Shown here: positions 1 through 5,004 of the stretch, piece after piece
How positions within the stretch are numbered: position 1 is the stretch's first letter
Layout: every line of letters starts with the position of its first letter
Source of the DNA: an uncultured Brachyspira sp.
Lineage (GTDB): Bacteria > Spirochaetota > Brachyspiria > Brachyspirales > Brachyspiraceae
NCBI GenBank assembly: GCA_934725525.1
Contig: CAKVCG010000123.1
Span: 1 to 5,004, forward strand
Reading direction: 5' to 3'
Length of the DNA stretch: 5,004 nucleotides
Made by a program: the position numbers and the translations under genes
The notes under the pieces: model-generated
The model's database searches: none
What the model was told of the DNA's origin: nothing
Seen by the model: the letters and a program-made list of their open reading frames with translations, nothing else

Positions 1-239
1 ATAAGAAAACAGAAAAAAAAATTATTGAAATTTGTTCTTTGGCTTACGAAGTTTTAGGATGCGAAGGACTTTGCAGAGTTGACGCTATAATAGACGAAAA
101 TAATAAAGTTTATTTAATGGAAGTTAATACGCAAGGCGGAATGACGAACACATCCGATATTCCCGCTATGGCAAAAAGCGTAAATATAGAATTTGAAGAT
201 ATAGCTTTGTATGTATTGGGTTTAAGTTATAGAGATTAA
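1..239 (+). CDS. ddl: D-alanine--D-alanine ligase, C-terminal fragment (5' end outside window)
   Basis: This is the 3' end of a gene read in the frame starting at base 3; 78 codons precede the TAA at 237-239. Ddl joins two D-alanines using ATP in the cytoplasm, supplying the dipeptide that ends the peptidoglycan stem peptide. The fragment carries the end of the ATP-grasp domain. A G-L-C-R-V-D segment holds the Asp that normally helps bind Mg2+, and an M-E-V-N-T segment holds the Glu and Asn that complete the metal site. These are followed by G-M-T-N-T-S-D-I-P-A, matching the family's G-M-T-x-x-S-x-x-P loop and closing helix. An internal TTG at 39 is only a Leu codon inside the domain, not a real start. 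One oddity is that the family's usual Pro-Gly before Met-Thr is Gly-Gly here. Other ATP-grasp ligases are possible, but the spacing of R-V-D, E-V-N-T and G-M-T fits Ddl best. Confidence 0.88.
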   Translation, partial: KKTEKKIIEICSLAYEVLGCEGLCRVDAIIDENNKVYLMEVNTQGGMTNTSDIPAMAKSVNIEFEDIALYVLGLSYRD

Positions 240-313
240 ATTTTACATGTTATTACGAGGCTATACTTAAACTCCCTTTTCTATATATTCTACCAAAATG
301 TCAAAAATTAGAT
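240..313. other. Convergent intergenic gap between ddl and kdgK
   Basis: This is a 74-bp spacer where the ddl and kdgK genes run into each other. It contains only a 6-bp palindrome (ACATGT at 245-250) and scattered A/T tracts. I found no GC-containing stem followed by a T-run on either strand, so no intrinsic terminator can be supported. Transcription may end by another mechanism or run into the opposite gene. Confidence 0.5.
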
Positions 314-1336
314 TTATCTCTGTATCCTTCCAGAAGCGTCTCCGTTGTAAACAGTCATAACCTCGTCAACGCTCACGATGTTAAAATCGCCTTCTATGGA
401 ATGTTTTAAACAACTTGAAGCGGTTGCGAACTCTAAAGATTCCCTGTCGTCTTTGCCGTTTATAAAAGAATAAATTAATCCCGCAGCAAAACTGTCGCCT
501 CCTCCGACTCTGTCTACAATTTTAATCAAATATTCTTTTGAGAAAAAATATTCTTTGCCATTATAAAGCATACATGACCATAAATTTTCGCTTGCGGAAA
601 TCGAGCCTCTTAAAGTAATTCCCACTTTTTTAACTTTGAATCTGTCTACAATTTCTTTTGCCACTTCTTTATAGCCTTCATGCGAAAGTCTGCCTTCGAT
701 TATATTGCTGTCTTTTGCCTTTATTCCAAAAACTTTTTCCGCATCCTCTTCGTTTGCCATGCATATATCTATATAAGGCATCAGTTTTGTCATCGTTTTA
801 TTCGCTTCTTCGGATGTCCATAATTTTTTTCTAAAATTCAAATCGAGGCTCACGGTAAGATTTTTTTCTTTGGCTTTTTTGCAAGCGGCTATGCATATTT
901 CCGCGACATTATTTCCCAAAGCTGGAGTTATTCCCGTAAGATGAAACCATTTCGCGTTATTAAAAATTTTATCCCAATCGAAATCTTTTATATTCGCTTT
1001 TGAAATCGAAGACCCCGCTCTATCGTAAATGACTTTTGAACCTCGCTGACTTGCGCCTTTTTCCAAAAAATAAATTCCAATTCTGTCGCCTCCAAAAATT
1101 ATATTTGAAGTATCGACTCCGAACCTTCTCAATTCGTTTATGCATGCCTGTCCTATATCGTTATTTGGAAGTTTTGTTATAAATGAAGTTTCTACTCCAA
1201 AATTTGAAAGCGCTAAAGAAACATTTGCCTCGCCTCCTCCAAATCTAACATCGAATGAATCCGTTTGAACGAATCTCAAATTTGAAGGAGGAGATAAACG
1301 AAGCATTATTTCGCCAAAAGTGACAACCGAAGCCAT
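314..1336 (-). CDS. kdgK: 2-dehydro-3-deoxygluconokinase (KDG kinase, PfkB/ribokinase family)
   Basis: A cytoplasmic kinase that phosphorylates 2-keto-3-deoxygluconate at O6 with ATP. The product, KDPG, is then split by KDPG aldolase to pyruvate and glyceraldehyde-3-phosphate in hexuronate/pectin breakdown or Entner-Doudoroff-type routes. At 340 residues it has the usual length. The N-terminal F-G-E-I-M-L-R-L-S-P is typical of KdgK. The first PfkB signature is at residues 32-40 (FGGGEANVS), and W-F-H-L-T-G-I-T-P-A at 130-139 is characteristic of the KDG-kinase subgroup. D-L-N-F-R-K-K-L-W lies at 165-173 and the N-E-E-D metal/phosphate motif at 195-198. The second PfkB signature, D-R-V-G-G-G-D-S-F-A-A-G, is at 275-286, with Gly278-280 as anion hole and Asp281 as catalytic base. 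The start is secure: an in-frame TAA lies five codons upstream and an AAGGA site precedes the ATG by 9 nt. No other uronate genes are visible nearby. Another PfkB sugar kinase is possible but less likely. Confidence 0.93.
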   Translation of the reverse strand: MASVVTFGEIMLRLSPPSNLRFVQTDSFDVRFGGGEANVSLALSNFGVETSFITKLPNNDIGQACINELRRFGVDTSNIIFGGDRIGIYFLEKGASQRGSKVIYDRAGSSISKANIKDFDWDKIFNNAKWFHLTGITPALGNNVAEICIAACKKAKEKNLTVSLDLNFRKKLWTSEEANKTMTKLMPYIDICMANEEDAEKVFGIKAKDSNIIEGRLSHEGYKEVAKEIVDRFKVKKVGITLRGSISASENLWSCMLYNGKEYFFSKEYLIKIVDRVGGGDSFAAGLIYSFINGKDDRESLEFATASSCLKHSIEGDFNIVSVDEVMTVYNGDASGRIQR

Positions 1337-1345
1337 AATGAAAAT

Positions 1346-1350
1346 TCCTT
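1346..1350 (-). promoter_or_regulatory. Shine-Dalgarno site of kdgK
   Basis: AAGGA on the minus strand, 9 nt before the kdgK ATG. An in-frame stop codon (TAA, 1349-1351) overlaps this site. That rules out a longer N-terminus and fixes the start at 1336. Confidence 0.8.
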
Positions 1351-1362
1351 AAATTATTAAAA

Positions 1363-1374
1363 TATGTTAACATA
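1363..1374. promoter_or_regulatory. Candidate operator: 12-bp perfect palindrome at the kdgK promoter
   Basis: TATGTT/AACATA is a perfect 12-bp inverted repeat with no spacer. It overlaps the downstream half of the predicted kdgK -10 box and the expected transcription start near 1365. A dimeric repressor bound here would block RNA polymerase, which would suit substrate-induced control of a sugar-acid kinase. The regulator family cannot be named from the site. The local sequence is extremely AT-rich, so a chance palindrome is a real alternative. Confidence 0.4.
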
Positions 1375-1400
1375 ATATATTATATTAATTATTATTTCAA
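1372..1400 (-). promoter_or_regulatory. Candidate sigma-70-type promoter of kdgK
   Basis: On the minus strand, TTGAAA (plus 1395-1400) is followed after 17 nt by TATTAT (plus 1372-1377). The start would fall near 1365, giving a leader of about 28 nt that contains the Shine-Dalgarno site. It matches the consensus at five of six positions in each box with ideal spacing. The AT-rich background lowers the certainty. It suggests kdgK is transcribed independently of the large gene upstream. Confidence 0.55.
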
Positions 1401-1471
1401 TAACATTAATTTAAAATTTAAATATTGAATTTCGATTTTTATTTGATTTTAAATTGAAAGAATATATTTTA

Positions 1472-4400
1472 TCATCTCACATAAAACATATCTTTTGGAA
1501 TATAATCGTCAATCATTACGGTTTCTTTAAGATTTCTTCTGCCTTGCATAGCCATCACATTATAAGTCGCTACTCCGATATTATTATTTTCAAGCATAAC
1601 GGTTCTTTTTTCCATTCTCTCCAAATCTATATTTGAAGTTCTAACTTGGTCGAAATATTCGCTTGCCAAAACAAAATTTCTAAAAGCCTCTTGTTCGTTT
1701 TGAATATTGTTTCCGACAACCGAATTATAAGCGTAAGAAACTCCGATATTATTATACAAACTCGCCAAATAACTTAAAAGGAAGAAATCGCTTTCCGTTC
1801 GCATTTCGAGTCTGCCTAATCTTTCGCGTCTCGCTAAAATTTGATTAAGCGCGTTTCTGTAAAAACCGTTCGCTAAATTCGCTCTATCCAAATGAAGCAA
1901 CGAATTTCCCAAAGCGTAAGACACTACGCTATTGCTTGGATTTTTTTGAAATAAAGCGTTGAAGCCCTCGAAGGCTCTGTCGAATTCGTTATTCAAATAA
2001 TAAATCCATGACAAATTATATAAAAGTTGGTCGCCTCTTAATTCTGGAGGCAAATTATCGTAAGCCAATTGATAATGTTCTTTCGCTTTTTGATAATCTT
2101 TATCCTGATAAAAATACAAATTAGCTAAATTATAATTAGCGTCTGGATAAGTTTTGTTTATCTCCAAAGCGGCGTTAAAATTATTAATCGAATTTCCGTA
2201 TTCTCCCAAATTATAATAAATCTGCCCGAGCATATTATATACGAATTCCCGTCCTCTTATATAAGGATTATTTTCGTAAGTAGGCAAAGCGGTATTAATT
2301 AATATATCTCTCGCTTTCTCATAATGTTTTAATCTCGTCTCATAATCCGCGTATCCTACTATCGCATCGATATTTGTTGGATATTTTTTTAAGATTTTCT
2401 CAAGCAAAGTTCTTGAGCCGTAAAAATCATCGTTGTTTAATAAATATCTTGCCAATTTAGGATAAACATCGTCGTCTATATATCCGCTCTTCAAATTGTC
2501 TATATGCTGCTGAAGGGCTTTGACTTGATTATAATTATCCTGATATATTCTTATAAGCATTGCTCTTTTTCTGGCGATTACATTATCTCCGAAAAGATTT
2601 ATCATTTGAATATAATTATTGTAAGCGTTGTCGTAATAATTAGGCTGCGATAAATTTCTCGCTCTGCTTATCATCAATATTCCAAGTTCGTCATAAACGG
2701 TTTGCAATTCTTTTTTCTTTGAAACATAAGAAAGCATATCGTTATAAAGTTCTTCTCCTTTAATATAGTCATCTTCGGATAATTGTTTTTCGCCTTTGCT
2801 TCTATAATAATATCCGAATAAAACTCTGCTGTCGAAATCTCTAGGTTTTATATTTAAAGCGCCTTCTATTTTTGTTAAAGCTTCTGGGAACATTTCTCTT
2901 TCTATATACGCTTTTCCGTATCTGTTAAACCATTTTATTTGTCTCGGTTTGAGTCTGTTTCCTTGAGCAAAATTTCTTTCCGCATCGTTATAAGCGCCGT
3001 TCGATATATCCGCCAAACCTCTTTTAAAATAATCGTTCGCTTTCACTGGTTTATAAATAAATTGGTAAGAAAGCAAAACTATTCCGACAAACAATATTAA
3101 AAATATCGCGGCGACTCTTATTATATGAGCGTAATCTTTAAGCGAATTAGGAATCGGTATCAAGTCCAATATTCCGCTTTTTCCGTATTCTTTTATGCTT
3201 AATCCTAATTCTTTATTTATAAATTCCGTTATATCTTCGTTGGATTTTCCGCTCTCCAAAGAATATAATAATTCCCGCATCGCGTTTTCGTCAAGTTTTT
3301 CGTTTAGAATGACATCCAATACATGATATCTCGTTAGAGGAGAAAGATTTTTTATGCTGTCAATAACTCTGTCTTGGTCAATATCTTTATCTAAATCTTC
3401 GTATTTTGAAGCGCCTAATTTATCCGCCATATCTGGAGAAGGAAGCGAACTTCCACCTTCCATTATTTGAACGGGTTCTTTTTCGGAAATCTCTTTGCTA
3501 TCTTCTTTAACCAAATCGTCCAAATTATCTAAATTTAAATCGTCAGTTTCTTCATTATCTTCAGTTTTTTGAGATTGAGGTTGAGGTTCTTCAATTTTTT
3601 CTTCTTCTTTAGTTTCTTCGTTTTCATCCAATATATTTTCTAAATCGTCTAAATTTGCTATATCGTCTTCGGCTTCATTTTCGGCTTTTTCTGGCTCTTC
3701 GGTTTTATGAGCGACTTCATCGTCCAAATCCAATATATTTTCCAATTCGTCTAAATTAGAAATATCCTCTTCGGTTGATTCTTCTTCAGGTTTTTCAATT
3801 TTAGATTCTTCTTTTATTTCGTCTCTATCTTCGACATTTTCGTCTTCGTCCAATTCTTCTAATATATTTTCCAAATCGTCTAATGATGTATCGTCTTCGA
3901 CTTTTTGAGGTTCTTCAATTTTTGCTTCTTTTGTTTCTTCTTCGTCCAATATATTTTCATCTAATATATCTTCATCGATTAAATTATCTTCTATATCTTT
4001 ATCGCTTTCAATATTTTCTAATTCTTCGTTTTTTTCTATTTCTAAATTATCTAAATCGTCTTCTTTATTGTCTTCTAATATTTCTTCCAAATCCTCGTTA
4101 TCTAAATCGATTTTTTCAATATTGTCGTCTTCGTCATTTTCTTCTAAAGTTTCTTCTATAACGTTATCAATATTATCATTATCGTTCAAATCGGACAAAT
4201 GACTTATATCTCCGATACCCAAATCATCCGATATATTCATTCCGTTGGTATTGGAATTTTCTTCTGTCTCTGGCAAACTTTCAGGCAAAGGCAAATAGTC
4301 CAAAATAGGCAAGCCGCTCGAATCGTTATTTTGCAAATCTCTTTCTATATTTGAATCGCTTTCAGTATCTTCAATATTTAAATCGTTCAAATCTTTAGGC

Positions 4401-4765
4401 AATTCTAAATCGTTTATATCGCTTATGATTTTATCGTCTGCAATTTCAGGTTCGAGATTATTGGGAATATTCAAATCGTCCAAATTAGCGGAAATTTTAT
4501 CGTTTTTTTCTTCATTATTATTTAAATCTAAATTATAGTTTTCATTATCATTATTGTCGTTATCTTCGTTTGATAGCAAATCTTCTATTTCGTCTAAATC
4601 GGGCAAATCGTTATCTTCGGCGGGCTTTGAGCTTTCCATATATTCGTTTGTGAAAACCGACTTAAAAGCATCGTAATCGTTTTTTGATAATTCTTTGGGT
4701 AGTTTTTTCTTACCTATTAAAAAGGCAACGCTTCCCAATCTTTCTAAATCTTCGATTTTAGGCAT
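1472..4765 (-). CDS. Large membrane-anchored TPR protein with hyperacidic cytoplasmic arm; FlcA-like flagellar collar candidate
   Basis: A 1097-residue protein in four parts. (a) Residues 1-44 are a short amphipathic, Lys-containing head. (b) Residues 45-430 are low-complexity and very rich in Asp, Glu and Asn, surely disordered; residues 201-310 contain 55 acidic residues, 7 Lys and no Arg. Imperfect repeats centred on LDDLENIL lie at 277-423. (c) Residues about 455-528 are a compact helical segment (N-L-S-P-L-T-R-Y to E-L-G-L-S-I). (d) One hydrophobic span at about 548-570 is followed by a TPR array to about 980 and a tail. Clear TPR units start near 576, 610, 766, 839, 873, 912 and 946. 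With no signal peptide and a Lys/Tyr/Pro-rich outer flank, the acidic arm is probably cytoplasmic and the TPRs periplasmic. This layout, plus the juxtamembrane helical module, resembles FlcA (BB0326 in Borrelia), which builds the periplasmic flagellar collar and helps stator assembly. That link is from memory of the family, not an alignment. The start is secure: an in-frame TAG lies four codons upstream and the next Met is residue 43. No clear Shine-Dalgarno is present. Generic TPR scaffold is the fallback call. Confidence 0.6.
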   Translation of the reverse strand: MPKIEDLERLGSVAFLIGKKKLPKELSKNDYDAFKSVFTNEYMESSKPAEDNDLPDLDEIEDLLSNEDNDNNDNENYNLDLNNNEEKNDKISANLDDLNIPNNLEPEIADDKIISDINDLELPKDLNDLNIEDTESDSNIERDLQNNDSSGLPILDYLPLPESLPETEENSNTNGMNISDDLGIGDISHLSDLNDNDNIDNVIEETLEENDEDDNIEKIDLDNEDLEEILEDNKEDDLDNLEIEKNEELENIESDKDIEDNLIDEDILDENILDEEETKEAKIEEPQKVEDDTSLDDLENILEELDEDENVEDRDEIKEESKIEKPEEESTEEDISNLDELENILDLDDEVAHKTEEPEKAENEAEDDIANLDDLENILDENEETKEEEKIEEPQPQSQKTEDNEETDDLNLDNLDDLVKEDSKEISEKEPVQIMEGGSSLPSPDMADKLGASKYEDLDKDIDQDRVIDSIKNLSPLTRYHVLDVILNEKLDENAMRELLYSLESGKSNEDITEFINKELGLSIKEYGKSGILDLIPIPNSLKDYAHIIRVAAIFLILFVGIVLLSYQFIYKPVKANDYFKRGLADISNGAYNDAERNFAQGNRLKPRQIKWFNRYGKAYIEREMFPEALTKIEGALNIKPRDFDSRVLFGYYYRSKGEKQLSEDDYIKGEELYNDMLSYVSKKKELQTVYDELGILMISRARNLSQPNYYDNAYNNYIQMINLFGDNVIARKRAMLIRIYQDNYNQVKALQQHIDNLKSGYIDDDVYPKLARYLLNNDDFYGSRTLLEKILKKYPTNIDAIVGYADYETRLKHYEKARDILINTALPTYENNPYIRGREFVYNMLGQIYYNLGEYGNSINNFNAALEINKTYPDANYNLANLYFYQDKDYQKAKEHYQLAYDNLPPELRGDQLLYNLSWIYYLNNEFDRAFEGFNALFQKNPSNSVVSYALGNSLLHLDRANLANGFYRNALNQILARRERLGRLEMRTESDFFLLSYLASLYNNIGVSYAYNSVVGNNIQNEQEAFRNFVLASEYFDQVRTSNIDLERMEKRTVMLENNNIGVATYNVMAMQGRRNLKETVMIDDYIPKDMFYVR
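3056..3124 (-). other. Transmembrane segment of the TPR protein
   Basis: Codons for residues about 548-570 encode an uninterrupted hydrophobic stretch (I-I-R-V-A-A-I-F-L-I-L-F-V-G-I-V-L-L-S-Y-Q-F-I). It is the only such stretch in the protein and it separates the acidic N-terminal half from the TPR half. Its mid-protein position makes it an internal signal-anchor rather than a cleaved signal peptide. Confidence 0.85.
3497..3937 (-). repeat. Four imperfect in-frame repeats in the acidic arm (LDDLENIL units)
   Basis: Residues about 277-423 contain four degenerate units. Each has a Glu/Lys/Pro part (K-I-E-E-P or T-E-E-P type) followed by a leucine-spaced core: LDDLENIL at 295, LDELENIL at 338, LDDLENIL at 372 and LDNLDDLV at 412. 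Spacings are 43, 34 and 40 residues. The first three cores are also near-identical in DNA (plus 3860-3883, 3731-3754, 3629-3652), each with an AATATATTTTC stretch. This suggests duplication within the gene followed by drift, rather than only similar amino-acid bias. The leucine spacing could form short amphipathic helices that act as repeated docking motifs. Confidence 0.75.
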
Positions 4766-4798
4766 ATTAAATTTCTATAAAATTATTTTACATATTCG

Positions 4799-4826
4799 AT
4801 TATATTAATCTAAAAAAATATGTCAA
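4799..4826 (-). promoter_or_regulatory. Consensus sigma-70 promoter of the large TPR gene
   Basis: On the minus strand, a perfect TTGACA (plus 4821-4826) is followed after 16 nt by a perfect TATAAT (plus 4799-4804). The predicted start is near 4792, giving a short leader of about 26 nt before the ATG at 4765. The spacer contains a T-run. An exact match at all twelve positions with allowed spacing is unlikely by chance even in AT-rich DNA. It implies housekeeping-sigma control and transcription independent of the upstream gene. Confidence 0.8.
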
Positions 4827-4830
4827 CTTA

Positions 4831-4843
4831 ATTATCGGATAAT
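4831..4843. promoter_or_regulatory. Small inverted repeat just upstream of the TPR gene -35 box
   Basis: ATTAT-CGG-ATAAT is a perfect 5-bp inverted repeat with a 3-nt centre, ending 4 bp upstream of the -35 box. It could be a protein-binding site or a chance feature of AT-rich DNA. Nothing else supports a role. Confidence 0.15.
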
Positions 4844-4887
4844 AATAAAATTACAATAGCTATTTTGTATTTTATATAGTTTTTATT

Positions 4888-5004
4888 TTATTTGGAAGCA
4901 ATTTCTATTTGTTTTTTATATTTTTCAATTTCTTGTTTATTTCTTTTCGCTTCCTCTTCGTTAATCGCTTTTTGTTTATTAATTTTATCTATTTTTTCGT
5001 TTAA
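4888..5004 (-). CDS. C-terminal fragment of an unknown coiled-coil-like protein (5' end outside window)
   Basis: An open minus-strand frame enters from the right edge and runs 38 codons to a TAA at 4888-4890. It encodes a stretch made almost entirely of Lys, Glu, Asn, Gln and Ile (for example E-E-E-A-K-R-N-K-Q-E-I-E-K-Y-K-K-Q), ending in I-A-S-K. There is no Pro or Gly, and Ile/Ala/Tyr are spaced as in an amphipathic helix, so a long helix or coiled coil is likely. It lies upstream of the large TPR gene on the same strand with a 122-bp gap that holds the TPR gene's promoter. I do not recognise the family from this tail. It is called coding because the frame stays open to the edge, its composition is protein-like, and a gene is expected on this strand. 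Confidence 0.6.
   Translation of the reverse strand, partial: LNEKIDKINKQKAINEEEAKRNKQEIEKYKKQIEIASK

Noticed and set aside
39..239. Independent small gene starting at TTG 39
   Set aside because: The frame is open to the left edge and the sequence before 39 continues the Ddl domain, so this is the end of a longer gene.
1408..1455. 10-bp inverted repeat (AATTTAAAAT/ATTTTAAATT) downstream of the TPR gene as a terminator
   Set aside because: The arms are pure A/T with a 28-nt loop and no T-run placed as in an intrinsic terminator. This is too weak to call in DNA this AT-rich.
1454..1636. Plus-strand open frame of 60 codons
   Set aside because: It lies almost wholly opposite the 3' end of the large minus-strand gene, has no ribosome-binding site, and its His/Ile/Ser-rich product looks like antisense translation.
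3497..3937. Regularly recurring DNA words (AATATATTTTC near CAAATCGTCTAA) considered as a CRISPR or intergenic repeat array
   Set aside because: The repeats are in frame within a long open reading frame, are imperfect, and are explained by repeated LDDLENIL protein units.
3883..4161. Plus-strand open frame of 92 codons, Leu/Phe/Tyr/Arg-rich and membrane-like
   Set aside because: It is the complement of the Asp/Glu/Asn-rich acidic arm. The pyrimidine-rich strand automatically gives a hydrophobic-looking product. No start signals are seen.
4855..4864. Palindrome AATAGCTATT in the gap after the right-edge gene, considered as terminator or operator
   Set aside because: It has only two G/C pairs and imperfect flanks. 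A hairpin with a proper loop would have a stem of three A/T pairs. No supporting context.

Overview
The window is strongly AT-rich and gene-dense. It holds two complete genes and two gene fragments cut by the window edges. I infer a spirochaete, most likely Brachyspira or a relative. The reasons are the base composition, the AT-rich codon choice, and a large membrane-anchored TPR protein whose layout resembles the spirochaete flagellar-collar protein FlcA. No 16S rRNA or other decisive taxonomic marker is present, so this assignment is inference.

Layout from left to right. (1) Bases 1-239, plus strand: the last 78 residues of a D-alanine--D-alanine ligase (peptidoglycan precursor synthesis). 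(2) Bases 240-313: a short convergent gap with no convincing terminator. (3) Bases 314-1336, minus strand: a full-length PfkB-family 2-keto-3-deoxygluconate kinase (KdgK). It has a good Shine-Dalgarno site and its own candidate promoter, and a perfect 12-bp palindrome overlaps the -10 box. (4) Bases 1472-4765, minus strand: a 1097-residue protein with a very acidic, repeat-bearing N-terminal half, one membrane span, and a C-terminal half built of TPR repeats. A promoter with perfect consensus -35 (TTGACA) and -10 (TATAAT) boxes lies just upstream. (5) Bases 4888-5004, minus strand: the last 38 codons of a lysine/glutamate-rich, coiled-coil-like protein, too short to stand out in a simple ORF scan.

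The last three genes share a strand, but each complete one appears to have its own promoter, so they look like adjacent single units rather than an operon. Their likely roles (sugar-acid catabolism, envelope/flagellar architecture, unknown coiled coil) give no sign of a shared pathway. I see no mobile element, CRISPR array, tRNA, rRNA or defence cassette. The most interesting element is the large TPR protein. Its hyperacidic, internally repeated cytoplasmic arm is not explained by the TPR module and may be lineage-specific.
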